Shown here: positions 45,850 through 54,037 of the stretch, in pieces | How the letters are laid out: each line of letters begins with the position of its first letter | Numbering within the stretch: the first letter of the stretch is position 1 | NCBI RefSeq assembly: GCF_019037185.1 | Contig: NZ_JAHHXM010000019.1 | Span: 1 to 60,610, forward strand | DNA length: 60,610 nt | Source: Oceanobacillus caeni | GTDB taxonomy: Bacteria > Bacillota > Bacilli > Bacillales > Amphibacillaceae | Direction: 5' to 3' | Translations under genes and position numbers: made by a program | The notes under the pieces: generated by a model | The model's database searches: none | What the model saw: the letters and a program-made list of their open reading frames with translations, nothing else | What the model was told of the DNA's origin: nothing

Positions 45850-46921
45850 AATAAGAAAGGTGCTTGTTCCCAAACAATTTCTTTTTCGATTAACGTTTAT
45901 TAACATATTAGTGATTGCTGCATTTGTAGGTTTAAGTAGTTGGGCAATTTATAATACTGCATGTGTTCTTGCGGATGGATTAACTTCAATGAGTAATCAA
46001 AAACAAGCTCAATTCGAGACGACATTATTTCAATACTTGTGGATATTCAGTATTTCTACCATTATTATTGGTAGTCTTATTCATTTCTATTTAACCAAAA
46101 AGTTGATTCATCCATTAAAAGAACTAATTTCCTCTACTAAAAGGATGAAACAGGGTGAATATCCTAATCCTATTCAAGCTAAATCAGATGGTGAAATAGG
46201 CGAATTAATTAGTCATTTTAATGATTTAATTAAACAGCTTGAGGATAATGAACTTCATCGACAAAAACTAGTTTCTGATTTATCCCATGAGTTTCGTACT
46301 CCTCTATCCAACTTAAAAGGGTATCTCCGTGCATTACAAAGTGGAGTGATTCAAGGAGACGAAAAGCTATACCAATCTTTATTCAATGAATCAAAGCGGC
46401 TTATTCATTTGGTAGAGCAGATGGAACAACTGAAAGAATGGGATCACGTATCAACCCAGAGTTTTTCAGAAAAATCACTTGTTCAAATTGAAAAGATAGT
46501 GGAACAATCGATAGAAATGTTTCGCTGGGCAATAGAACAGGAAGACATTAACATGCAAGTAGACGTTGCACCGAGTATTATTAAACTAAATAGTGGTGCA
46601 ATCTCACAAGTCATTAGTAATTTACTTGATAATGCCATTCGCTACTATGAGGGTAGTGGGTCAATAACAATCAAGGGAATAGATTCTCAATCAGAGTATA
46701 GGCTTAGTATAGCTGGACCCGGAAAATCTCTTTCGATTGATGAGCAGGAACGAATTTTTGAACGGTTTTATCGTGTTGACCATTCGAGATCACGAGAATA
46801 TGGCGGTTCTGGTTTAGGGCTTGCTATTTCAAAAGAGATTATTGAACATCACCGAGGAAAGATAGGTGTTATTTCAGAAGAGAATGTGCATACCTTTTGG
46901 TTTAGTCTGCCTAAAGGATAA
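45836..46921 (+). CDS. Membrane sensor histidine kinase (second system)
   Basis: 361 residues: two membrane helices (INILVIAAFVGLSSWAIYN and YLWIFSISTIIIGSLIHFYL) separated by only about 30 residues, so almost no extracellular sensor. HAMP follows, then HisKA with SDLSHEFRTPLSNLKGYL, and an ATPase domain (NLLDNAIRYYEG, GGSGLGLAIS). The ATPase D-box (AGPGKS) has lost the usual Asp of DxGxG, which is odd although the N- and G2-boxes are intact. Start is a TTG inside the regulator gene. Confidence 0.88.
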   Translation: MLRNKIRKVLVPKQFLFRLTFINILVIAAFVGLSSWAIYNTACVLADGLTSMSNQKQAQFETTLFQYLWIFSISTIIIGSLIHFYLTKKLIHPLKELISSTKRMKQGEYPNPIQAKSDGEIGELISHFNDLIKQLEDNELHRQKLVSDLSHEFRTPLSNLKGYLRALQSGVIQGDEKLYQSLFNESKRLIHLVEQMEQLKEWDHVSTQSFSEKSLVQIEKIVEQSIEMFRWAIEQEDINMQVDVAPSIIKLNSGAISQVISNLLDNAIRYYEGSGSITIKGIDSQSEYRLSIAGPGKSLSIDEQERIFERFYRVDHSRSREYGGSGLGLAISKEIIEHHRGKIGVISEENVHTFWFSLPKG

Positions 46922-46979
46922 GTATTGACTTTTAGCTATCTCATGAGGGCATTATTAAAAAATAAGAGAGGCGAATAAA

Positions 46980-47369
46980 ATGAAGTTTAATTTTAAGGAC
47001 TCAGGAGCGTTAGAAGCAGAATTTGAATATGGTAAACTTGATATTTCGAGTAATTCGGAACTTGGCTTTCGACCAGTACAGCTACTCGTTTCGTCACTTG
47101 TGGGGTGTAGTGGGGGATTATTAAAGAAGGTAATGGAAAAGAAACGTATTGCTTTTGATACAATTAAAATGGAGGTAGAAATCGAACGTAATGAGGAAGA
47201 AGCGAATAAAGTTACAAAAATAGTGTTACATTTCATTGTTTTTGGTAAGAATTTAAGTATTTCAAAAGTCCAAAAATCGCTTGACCTTGCAATCAAAAAC
47301 TGTGCCATGATTCAGTCTGTTAATAGTGCTATTGAAGTTGTTGAAACAATAGAAGTTAGAGAAAAGTAG
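46980..47369 (+). CDS. OsmC-family peroxide/thiol protein
   Basis: 129 residues. The OsmC fold has two redox Cys, here in LLVSSLVGCSGGLLKKVME and LDLAIKNCAMIQSV, with the conserved FRPVQLLVSSLVGC start. Family members reduce organic hydroperoxides or act on polysulfide. It lies just upstream of the CstR-controlled sulfur operon and downstream of the kinase gene, after AGAGAGG. Confidence 0.85.
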   Translation: MKFNFKDSGALEAEFEYGKLDISSNSELGFRPVQLLVSSLVGCSGGLLKKVMEKKRIAFDTIKMEVEIERNEEEANKVTKIVLHFIVFGKNLSISKVQKSLDLAIKNCAMIQSVNSAIEVVETIEVREK

Positions 47370-47507
47370 GTCGGGTGAGCATTGTTGGTAAAAGGAAGGT
47401 GTTGGAAAGGTTCTACCATATTAATGAGCGTGGGAAGATTAATCTAAATCTAAACAATCAAAACCTGTCTCATTCTAGAACCATCCAAAAAAATAGAAAT
47501 CAAAGGG

Positions 47508-47536
47508 TTGACATTTTACCCTAGGGGGTATATTAT
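47508..47536 (+). promoter_or_regulatory. cst promoter 1 with CstR-type operator
   Basis: TTGACA (47508-47513), exact 17-bp spacer, TATTAT (47531-47536). The spacer contains TACCCTAGGGGGTA (47517-47530). The same geometry occurs upstream of the cstR unit at 53190-53218. A repressor bound here would cover the promoter core. Confidence 0.82.
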
Positions 47537-47600
47537 TGGTCTTGTAATTGATTTTCAACAAGCTAAATCAATGGAGATCTATAAAAGGTATACTGCAAAC

Positions 47601-47618
47601 GTCGTTATCAATAACGAC
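47601..47618. promoter_or_regulatory. 18-bp palindrome in the cst leader
   Basis: GTCGTTATCAATAACGAC: perfect eight-base arms around CA. It lies about 65 bases past promoter 1 and before the second operator. It could be another protein-binding site or an RNA stem; no T-run follows. Confidence 0.55.
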
Positions 47619-47633
47619 TAATTTATTGCTAAA

Positions 47634-47655
47634 TATTATACCCATAGAGGTATAA
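47634..47655 (+). promoter_or_regulatory. Second CstR-type operator
   Basis: ATTATACC-CATAGA-GGTATAAT has perfect eight-base arms and contains a TATAAT box at its 3' end. A TTGCTA hexamer lies about 18 bp upstream of that box. It lies 56 bases ahead of the start of the TusA-rhodanese gene. Confidence 0.7.
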
Positions 47656-47710
47656 TAAATACCAAATCGTAAATTTTTTTGTTAAAAACAATACCGTGGG
47701 GGGTAAATGT

Positions 47711-48262
47711 ATGATTCAAGCAAATCACCAATTAGATGCAAAAGGCTTAGCTTGTCCAATGCCAATTGTGAAAACTAAAAAAGCAATTACGGATCTTGAA
47801 GATGGTCAAGTATTGGAAGTTCAAGCTACAGACAAAGGATCTAAAGCCGATTTAGCAGCATGGGCAAGCACTGTTGGACACCAATATCTAGGAACATTGG
47901 AAGAAGGCGATGTTCTTTATCATTACATTCGCAAAGGCTCTAATGAACCAGAAGTGGAAAAAACATTTGAACACACTGTTTCACTTGATGAAATTGAATC
48001 AGGTGACGGTTTAATTTTAGATGTGCGTGAAGCAGCAGAATATGCATTTGGTCATATTCAAGGTGCAAAGTCCATTCCAATGGGTGAATTAGAATCACGC
48101 CTTGAAGAATTGGATAAAGAAAAAGAAATCTATGTAATCTGCCGTACAGGGAAACGTTCTGATTTGGCAGCACAACTATTAGCAAACAATGGTTATAAAA
48201 AAGTTTATAACGTTCTACCGGGTATGAATGAGTGGAACGGAAAAATAACAAAAGAAATCTAG
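47711..48262 (+). CDS. TusA-rhodanese fusion sulfurtransferase (YrkF type)
   Basis: 183 residues. The N-terminal TusA domain (LDAKGLACPMPIVKTKKAI, Cys in CPMP) is joined to a rhodanese domain (LILDVREAAEYAFGHIQGAK; active Cys in VICRTGKRSDLA). Both accept persulfide sulfur, so the chain can relay sulfane sulfur internally. B. subtilis YrkF has this layout; S. aureus CstA has related modules. The ATG at 47711 follows GTGGGGGG. It is 12 bases ahead of the DsrE-like gene. Confidence 0.9.
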   Translation: MIQANHQLDAKGLACPMPIVKTKKAITDLEDGQVLEVQATDKGSKADLAAWASTVGHQYLGTLEEGDVLYHYIRKGSNEPEVEKTFEHTVSLDEIESGDGLILDVREAAEYAFGHIQGAKSIPMGELESRLEELDKEKEIYVICRTGKRSDLAAQLLANNGYKKVYNVLPGMNEWNGKITKEI

Positions 48263-48274
48263 GAGGAATTTATT

Positions 48275-48670
48275 ATGTCAGAAAAAGTAGCTATTATCGC
48301 AGCAAACGGTGGAATGTTTGATGCATACAAAGTATTCAATATCGCAACAGCAGCAGCAGCTTCAGAAAAAGAGGTACAAATCTTCTTCACTTTTGAAGGA
48401 CTAAACTTAATTCATAAACAAGCAATGCACGCTTTAGAAATGCCAGCAGGAAAGGAACATTTTGCTGAAGGGTTTGAAAAGGCAAATGTTCCTACTATCC
48501 CACAACTAGTTGGGATGGCACAGGAACTAGGTGTTAAATTTATAGCATGTCAAATGACAATGGATGTTATGGGACTTACGAAAGAAGATTTCGTTGATGG
48601 TATAGAAGTTGGTGGAGCAGTAACATTCCTAGAATATGCAAAAGATGCATCACCAACATTAACTTTCTAA
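48275..48670 (+). CDS. DsrE/DrsE-family sulfur carrier (YrkE type)
   Basis: 131 residues: EKVAIIAANGGMFDAYKVFN, VQIFFTFEGLNLIHK and the Cys of FIACQMTMDVMGLTKEDF, which is the persulfide-carrying residue of the DsrE/DrsE2 fold. It partners TusA proteins in sulfur transfer. GGAGG ribosome site. Confidence 0.88.
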   Translation: MSEKVAIIAANGGMFDAYKVFNIATAAAASEKEVQIFFTFEGLNLIHKQAMHALEMPAGKEHFAEGFEKANVPTIPQLVGMAQELGVKFIACQMTMDVMGLTKEDFVDGIEVGGAVTFLEYAKDASPTLTF

Positions 48671-48689
48671 TTAGATGATCAATCTTTAT

Positions 48690-48747
48690 GCAGTGGAGAA
48701 ATTCTCCACTGCTAAAAAATAATTTAAAATATACCTAGGGGGGTAAT
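48690..48747 (+). promoter_or_regulatory. Terminator followed by CstR-like site / G-rich ribosome site
   Basis: A perfect hairpin GCAGTGGAGAA/TTCTCCACTGC (48690-48712) with a T/A run ends the TusA-DsrE transcript. Directly after it ATACCTAGGGGGGTAAT (48731-48747) matches the operator pattern and also holds the AGGGGGG ribosome site of the next gene. Whether CstR binds here is open. Confidence 0.6.
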
Positions 48748-48753
48748 TCAATA

Positions 48754-49881
48754 ATGACAGTAAATAAATGGACTGCAGCAGAAGTTGCTCGAAAAGTAAT
48801 TGATAACGAAGAATTATTTATTTTAGATGTTCGTAATCATGATGCATTTGAGGATTGGAAAATTGAAGGACATAAATTCGAGTATTTAAATATCCCTTAC
48901 TTCGAATTATTAGATGGTGTAGAAGAGATTTTGCCTAAACTTCCAACAGATAAGGAAGTATTAGTAGTATGTGCTAAGGAAGGATCTTCCGTTATGGTAG
49001 CAGAAATGCTTTCTGAAGCTGGTCGTGAAGTTGCATATCTTGAAGGTGGAATGAAATCTTGGAGTAGTTATCTAGAACCAATTAAAGTTTCCGATTTAGA
49101 AAATGGTGGGGAGCTATACCAATTTGTTCGTTTAGGAAAAGGTTGTTTATCTTATATGGTAATTTCTGAAGGCGAAGCAGCTATTATTGATGCAGTGCGT
49201 TTCACGGATGTATTCACAAACTTTGCGAAAGAAAAAGGAGTAGAAATCAAGCACGTATTTGATACACACCTACACGCAGATCATATTTCAGGTGGACGTC
49301 ATATTGCAGCAAATACAGGAGCAACTTACTATCTACCACCAAAAGATGCGACAGAGGTAGTGTTTGATTACACGCCACTTACAGAAGGATTAAATGTAAA
49401 AATTGGTGCATCTCAAATTGATGTAAATGCACTTTATTCACCGGGTCATACCATTGGTTCTACTTCATTTGTTATCGACAATCAGTTCTTGTTAACAGGT
49501 GATATTTTATTTATCGACTCCATTGGTCGTCCCGATTTAGCAGGACTTGCGGAAGATTGGGTAGGTGACTTACGAGAAACATTATATTCCCGTTATCGTG
49601 AACTAGCTGAAGACCTAGTGGTGTTACCTGCACATTTCATGATTATTGATGAGTTAAATGAAGATGGTACAGTGGCTAGAAGATTAGGTGATTTGTTTAA
49701 AGAGAATCATGGATTAAACATCGAGGATGAAGCGGAATTCCGTCGTACTGTTACAGATAACCTACCACCACAGCCAAATGCGTATGAACAAATTCGTCAG
49801 GTAAATATGGGGAAAATCACACCTAATAATGACGAACAAACAGAAATGGAAATCGGTCCAAACCGTTGTGCAGTTCGCTAA
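48754..49881 (+). CDS. Persulfide dioxygenase with N-terminal rhodanese (CstB/YrkH type)
   Basis: 375 residues. The N-terminal rhodanese has its Cys near residue 73 ([11 protein letters not shown]). A metallo-beta-lactamase-fold persulfide dioxygenase follows: [15 protein letters not shown] (metal ligands), [28 protein letters not shown] and LPAHF. It oxidises glutathione-type or other low-molecular-weight persulfides to sulfite and thiosulfate. S. aureus CstB has the domains in the opposite order with an additional rhodanese; YrkH resembles this version. Confidence 0.9.
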   Translation: MTVNKWTAAEVARKVIDNEELFILDVRNHDAFEDWKIEGHKFEYLNIPYFELLDGVEEILPKLPTDKEVLVVCAKEGSSVMVAEMLSEAGREVAYLEGGMKSWSSYLEPIKVSDLENGGELYQFVRLGKGCLSYMVISEGEAAIIDAVRFTDVFTNFAKEKGVEIKHVFDTHLHADHISGGRHIAANTGATYYLPPKDATEVVFDYTPLTEGLNVKIGASQIDVNALYSPGHTIGSTSFVIDNQFLLTGDILFIDSIGRPDLAGLAEDWVGDLRETLYSRYRELAEDLVVLPAHFMIIDELNEDGTVARRLGDLFKENHGLNIEDEAEFRRTVTDNLPPQPNAYEQIRQVNMGKITPNNDEQTEMEIGPNRCAVR

Positions 49882-49913
49882 TTAATCAATAGAAAAAAAT
49901 GGGGGTAAATTAA

Positions 49914-50141
49914 ATGAACATTACAAAAACATTAGATGCAAAAGGCTTAGCATGTCCTATGCCAATTGTAAAAACTAAAAAAGCAATGGATACGATTAAC
50001 TCTGGTGAAGTACTTGAAGTACTTTTAACAGATAAGGGTGCTTTAAATGATATCCCAGCATGGGCTAAATCAGGTGGCCATACCGTATTAGAACAAAAAA
50101 CAGAAGAGGATGTTCTGTACTTCTATATTCAAAAAGGATAA
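49914..50141 (+). CDS. tusA: TusA-family sulfur carrier (YrkI type)
   Basis: 75 residues: LDAKGLACPMPIVKTKKAMD, with the single conserved Cys that carries persulfide. The first 19 residues are almost identical to those of the TusA domain of the fusion protein at 47711, pointing to an internal duplication. G-rich ribosome site GGGGG. Confidence 0.92.
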   Translation: MNITKTLDAKGLACPMPIVKTKKAMDTINSGEVLEVLLTDKGALNDIPAWAKSGGHTVLEQKTEEDVLYFYIQKG

Positions 50142-50152
50142 AGAAAACCAAA

Positions 50153-50181
50153 TAGCGAGTAGCGTGAACTACTCGCTTTTC
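50153..50181 (+). terminator. Terminator after tusA
   Basis: AGCGAGTAG/CTACTCGCT stem followed by TTTTC. The sulfite exporter and later genes may be read by read-through. Confidence 0.8.
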
Positions 50182-50204
50182 TAAATAAGAAAGAAGGTTT
50201 AGTA

Positions 50205-50984
50205 ATGGATTTAACTTTTATCATCGTTGTGTTTGCAATTGGGTTTATTGGTTCCTTTTTATCCGGTATGTTAGGTGTTGGGGGTTCCATTATTAAATAC
50301 CCAATGCTACTTTATATTCCCCCTTTATTTGGTCTAGTAGCATTTACAGCCCATGAGGTTTCTGGAATAAGTGCAGTACAAGTACTGTTTGCTTCCATTG
50401 CAGGTGTATGGGCATATCGAAAAGGTGGATACCTAAACAAGCAGCTCATCATTTATATGGGTGGAGCTATCCTAATAGGAAGTTTAATTGGTAGTTATGG
50501 ATCGAGTTTCTTATCCGAGCAAGCAGTAAATGTTGTGTATGGTATTCTAGCTGTGATTGCAGCTGTAATGATGTTTGTACCAAAGAAAAAAATGGACGAT
50601 GTACCATTAAATGAAGTTACCTTCAACAAGCCGCTAGCGGCAATATTAGCATTAATTGTGGGAATAGCATCTGGTATAGTCGGTGCGGCAGGAGGCTTTT
50701 TACTTGTACCAATCATGCTTACGGTTTTGCACATTCCAACACGAATGACGATTGCAACAAGTTTAGCAGTAACGTTCATTTCTTCTATCGGGGGAAGTGT
50801 TGGTAAAATTGCTACTGGACAAGTAGATTATTGGCCAGCTGCTATTATGATTGTAGCAAGTTTATTAGCGGCACCACTTGGAGCAAAAGTAGGAAAGAGA
50901 ATGAATACCCGAATTTTACAAGTGATATTAGCACTTTTGATTGCGGGTACTGCTATTAAAATTTGGATAGATATTTTGACTTAA
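50205..50984 (+). CDS. TauE/SafE-family sulfite exporter (YrkJ type)
   Basis: 259 residues, eight or so helices with the family repeats FIGSFLSGMLGVGGSIIKYP and GIASGIVGAAGGFLLVPIML. In the cst/yrk setting it exports sulfite made by the persulfide dioxygenase. AGAAGG ribosome site. Confidence 0.9.
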   Translation: MDLTFIIVVFAIGFIGSFLSGMLGVGGSIIKYPMLLYIPPLFGLVAFTAHEVSGISAVQVLFASIAGVWAYRKGGYLNKQLIIYMGGAILIGSLIGSYGSSFLSEQAVNVVYGILAVIAAVMMFVPKKKMDDVPLNEVTFNKPLAAILALIVGIASGIVGAAGGFLLVPIMLTVLHIPTRMTIATSLAVTFISSIGGSVGKIATGQVDYWPAAIMIVASLLAAPLGAKVGKRMNTRILQVILALLIAGTAIKIWIDILT

Positions 50985-51042
50985 ATAATATTTTAAACCT
51001 TCTAGATACGAAAATAGACAATAATAAAGGAGATGCAGACTG

Positions 51043-51339
51043 ATGAAAAGTATATCAGCAGTAGAGTTACATGAGAAAATAAAAAATGGAGAAAACGTCC
51101 ATATTATTGATGTCCGGGAAGACGTTGAAGTTGCAGAGGGGAAAATTCCTGAAGCTAAACATATTCCTTTGGGGGACATCCCAAATTCTTTAGACAAAAT
51201 AGATAAAAATAAACATTATTACATGGTTTGTCGTTCTGGTGGAAGAAGTTCAAGAGCATGTGAATTTTTAATCAATCAAGGATATAATGTTACGAATATG
51301 ACTGGCGGAATGTTAGCGTGGGTTGGTGAAATAGAATAG
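51043..51339 (+). CDS. Single-domain rhodanese
   Basis: 98 residues: VHIIDVREDVEVAEGKIPEA and active-site loop YMVCRSGGRSSRACEFL with its Cys. A sulfurtransferase that moves sulfane sulfur to an acceptor. It is 11 bases ahead of the disulfide-reductase gene, in one operon. Confidence 0.92.
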   Translation: MKSISAVELHEKIKNGENVHIIDVREDVEVAEGKIPEAKHIPLGDIPNSLDKIDKNKHYYMVCRSGGRSSRACEFLINQGYNVTNMTGGMLAWVGEIE

Positions 51340-51350
51340 GAGGCTTAAAT

Positions 51351-53045
51351 ATGGGAAAGAAAGTACTGATTGTTGGTGGAGTTGCTGGTGGAGCTTCTGT
51401 CGCTGCACGAGTCAGAAGATTAGATGAAAGTGCAGAGATTATTATGTTTGAAAAAGGTCCTCACGTATCCTTTTCGAACTGTTCGTTACCTTATCATTTA
51501 AGCGGTATTGTAGAAGATAGCGAAAAGCTTGTTTTAATGTCTCCCGATATCTTTAAGAGTCGCTACAATATTGAAGCTAGGGTACAACAGGAAGTTATTC
51601 AAATTAATCGGGATAAGAAAACAATCACTGTAAAAGATTTGATCTCAGATAAAACATACGAAGAGGGCTATGATAAATTGGTGCTTTCTCCCGGTGCTTC
51701 ACCTATTCGACCAAATTTAGAAGGCATAGACAATTCTAATGTTTTTACAGTACGAAACGTAGTCGATATTGAGAATATCAATTCATATATCAAGCAAAAA
51801 GGTATGAAGGATATCGCGGTCATCGGTGGTGGCTTTATTGGAGTAGAGGTTGCAGAAAATCTTAAACTTGCGAACTATAATGTAACATTAGTTGAGTTTG
51901 CAAATCAAGTAATGGCACCATTTGATTACGATATGGCTCAAATCCTTCATAAAGAAATGGTGGATCACGGAGTTGAACTTATTCTAGATGATGGGTTATC
52001 TAAAATTTCTGATGGATATATTACAACAAACTCCGGTAGGAAAATTGATGCGCAGGCAGTGGTATTAGCGATTGGTGTAAGACCTGAAACCAACTTGGCT
52101 AAGGAGGCAGGTCTTGAGATTGGAGAAACAGGAGCTATTAAGGTCGACTCCAATTACTTAACAAGTGATAGAGATATTTATGCAGTTGGGGATGCCATTG
52201 AAGTGTATCATCGTTTGTTACAAAAACAAACAAGACTAGCACTAGCTGGGCCAGCCCAAAAACAAGCCAGAGCGGCTGCAGATCATATGTATGGAATTCC
52301 AAATAGAAATATCGGTGTAATAGGATCATCATCCATCCATCTCTTTGATCTAAATGCAGCATCTACTGGACTTAATGCAAGAACAGCTGAGCAAGCAGGA
52401 ATGATGTACGATTATGTTTACTTAATGCCGGGAGATAAAGTGGGACTCATGCCAGACAGCAATCCGATGCATTTTAAATTGGTTTATGAATATCCAACAG
52501 GTCGAATTTTAGGTGCGCAGGCAATTGGTAAAGGAAATGTAGATAAACGAATTGATATTATTGCAACCATGATTACAATGAATGGAACGTTGGAAGATTT
52601 GAAAGACCTAGAATTGACCTACTCCCCAATGCTAGGAACAGCTAAAGATGTCGTTAATCATGCCGCTTTAGTAGGGCTAAACCTACTACAAGGCAGATAC
52701 AAAGAAGTAAAAGTTTCCCAAGTTCGAGAACTAGTAGAAAGTAATGCTTTTATTATTGATGCACGAGAAAAAGGTGAATATAATGCAGGTCATTTTAAAA
52801 ACGCAGTTAATATTCCTTTAAGTGAGTTTAGACAGAGACTTGATGAAATTCCAAAAGGTCAGCCCGTATACATTCACTGTCGTTCAGGTCAAAGAAGTTA
52901 TAATATGGTAATGGCATTACAAAATTTAGGATATGAGAATGTATACAACATTTCTGGTTCCTATTTGGGTGTAAACCTTTATGAATATTTTAATGATTTA
53001 GTTACTGGTAGAGAAAGAATAGTAACTGAATATAATTTTAAGTAG
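51351..53045 (+). CDS. CoA-disulfide/persulfide reductase with C-terminal rhodanese
   Basis: 564 residues. FAD- and NAD(P)H-dependent: GGVAGGASVAARVRR (FAD), single redox Cys44 in VSFSNCSLPYHLSG, VIGGGFIGVEVAENL (NADH site) and AVGDAIEV. The C-terminal rhodanese (FIIDAREKGEYNAGHFKNAV; Cys in IHCRSGQRSYNMV) makes the CoADR-RHD layout of NADH-dependent persulfide reductases. It should release sulfide from CoA persulfide. GGAGG ribosome site. Confidence 0.92.
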   Translation: MGKKVLIVGGVAGGASVAARVRRLDESAEIIMFEKGPHVSFSNCSLPYHLSGIVEDSEKLVLMSPDIFKSRYNIEARVQQEVIQINRDKKTITVKDLISDKTYEEGYDKLVLSPGASPIRPNLEGIDNSNVFTVRNVVDIENINSYIKQKGMKDIAVIGGGFIGVEVAENLKLANYNVTLVEFANQVMAPFDYDMAQILHKEMVDHGVELILDDGLSKISDGYITTNSGRKIDAQAVVLAIGVRPETNLAKEAGLEIGETGAIKVDSNYLTSDRDIYAVGDAIEVYHRLLQKQTRLALAGPAQKQARAAADHMYGIPNRNIGVIGSSSIHLFDLNAASTGLNARTAEQAGMMYDYVYLMPGDKVGLMPDSNPMHFKLVYEYPTGRILGAQAIGKGNVDKRIDIIATMITMNGTLEDLKDLELTYSPMLGTAKDVVNHAALVGLNLLQGRYKEVKVSQVRELVESNAFIIDAREKGEYNAGHFKNAVNIPLSEFRQRLDEIPKGQPVYIHCRSGQRSYNMVMALQNLGYENVYNISGSYLGVNLYEYFNDLVTGRERIVTEYNFK

Positions 53046-53081
53046 ACTTAAAATCTGAAGAATATTATTTAACAGTATGAA

Positions 53082-53118
53082 ACGGAGGTACATTATTTGG
53101 TGTATCCTCCATTTATTT
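53082..53118 (+). terminator. Terminator after the CoADR-rhodanese gene
   Basis: GGAGGTACA/TGTATCCTCC stem followed by a T-rich tract. Confidence 0.75.
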
Positions 53119-53189
53119 TCTAATCTCAAGATGTGTATAAGTTTTGTTAAAGAAATCAAAAGCGACTAATAGAAAATAATATTGAAATC

Positions 53190-53218
53190 TTGACAATATA
53201 CCTTATGGGGTATATTAT
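53190..53218 (+). promoter_or_regulatory. cstR-unit promoter with CstR-type operator
   Basis: TTGACA (53190-53195), exact 17-bp spacer, TATTAT (53213-53218). The operator ATACCTTATGGGGTAT spans 53198-53213. Predicts autoregulation of cstR, with derepression by persulfides. Confidence 0.82.
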
Positions 53219-53252
53219 TATTTATGTATTCCTTATTAAAAGGTGATCAATT

Positions 53253-53609
53253 ATGATTATATATTTGCTATGTGTAGTTTTTGTTTTATTATGTTACGAA
53301 TTATATAGAAGGTATTTCCCAATTATGGGAATAACTTGTAAGAATAGAATTGGCGAAAAGGATATCGTTATATTAGATTTAAGAGATTACAACGAAAAAG
53401 GAACTTTAAAAAATGTGGCAATGCAGATACCTTACGCTTATTTGAGAAGACACTACAGTGAGATTCCGGATCAGTCACTTCATGTTGTAGCGAATGATCG
53501 AATGGATATTAATCTAGGGGTGAGATTTTTATTAAGAAAAGGATATAGTGTTAGTAGTTTCGAGATTATAGGTTGTGCATGTAAAGGAGGAATAATAGAT
53601 GGAGTATGA
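53253..53609 (+). CDS. Membrane-anchored rhodanese-like protein lacking the active Cys
   Basis: 118 residues: one N-terminal helix (IIYLLCVVFVLLCYELY) and a rhodanese-like domain (IVILDLRDYNEKGTLKNVAM). The loop that should hold the catalytic Cys reads VVANDRMDINLG, so it is probably not a sulfurtransferase. A Cys pair (GCACKGG) near the C-terminus may bind metal or sulfur. It overlaps cstR by 11 bases, so the two are translated together. Confidence 0.75.
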   Translation: MIIYLLCVVFVLLCYELYRRYFPIMGITCKNRIGEKDIVILDLRDYNEKGTLKNVAMQIPYAYLRRHYSEIPDQSLHVVANDRMDINLGVRFLLRKGYSVSSFEIIGCACKGGIIDGV

Positions 53610-53859
53610 TAAATCTGTTATAAATCGTTTAAAACGTATTGAAGGTCAAATTAGAGGCGTATTAAATATGATTGAGCAAAATAAAGATTGTAGGGAAGTA
53701 ATTACTCAATTATCAGCATCTCGTACTGGTATTGATCGTACAATTGGATTAATTGTAAGTATGAATTTAGAACAATGTGTTCGAGAGAATATTGAAAATG
53801 ATGAAGATACGAAAGAACTTGTAAAAGAAGCAGTAAATTTATTAGTGAAAAGTAGATAA
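53599..53859 (+). CDS. cstR: Persulfide-sensing repressor CstR
   Basis: 86 residues of the CsoR/RcnR fold ([20 protein letters not shown]). It has Cys31 and Cys60, the pair that forms di- to tetrasulfide links in S. aureus CstR, while the His ligand of CsoR is absent. That separates it from the copper sensor at 21396. Candidate operators lie at 47517, 47634, 53198 and 53921. GGAGG ribosome site. Confidence 0.93.
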   Translation: MEYDKSVINRLKRIEGQIRGVLNMIEQNKDCREVITQLSASRTGIDRTIGLIVSMNLEQCVRENIENDEDTKELVKEAVNLLVKSR

Positions 53860-53920
53860 GGGTTCTAAAAATTTTCTTACTAAAAGGAAATTTAACAACC
53901 TTTTTCTTTTTAAATAAAAC

Positions 53921-53936
53921 ATACCCCGATGGGTAT
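53921..53936 (+). promoter_or_regulatory. CstR-type operator
   Basis: ATACCCCGATGGGTAT: six-base perfect arms ATACCC/GGGTAT. It lies about 100 bases ahead of the membrane-anchored rhodanese gene. No clear -35/-10 pair could be fixed around it. Confidence 0.65.
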
Positions 53937-54037
53937 ATGGTTAAGTCTAGTCTAATGGAAGTAACCGAATGAAACAATTAGAACAGAAGGTAAAATGACA
54001 TCAGATAAAAATTAAGAAAAGAGAAGGTGAAGGTAGA

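Noticed and set aside
48731-48747. A firm CstR operator
   Set aside because: The G-run doubles as the ribosome site of the persulfide dioxygenase gene, and similar G-rich ribosome sites precede other genes of the cluster, so it is kept only as a possible operator.
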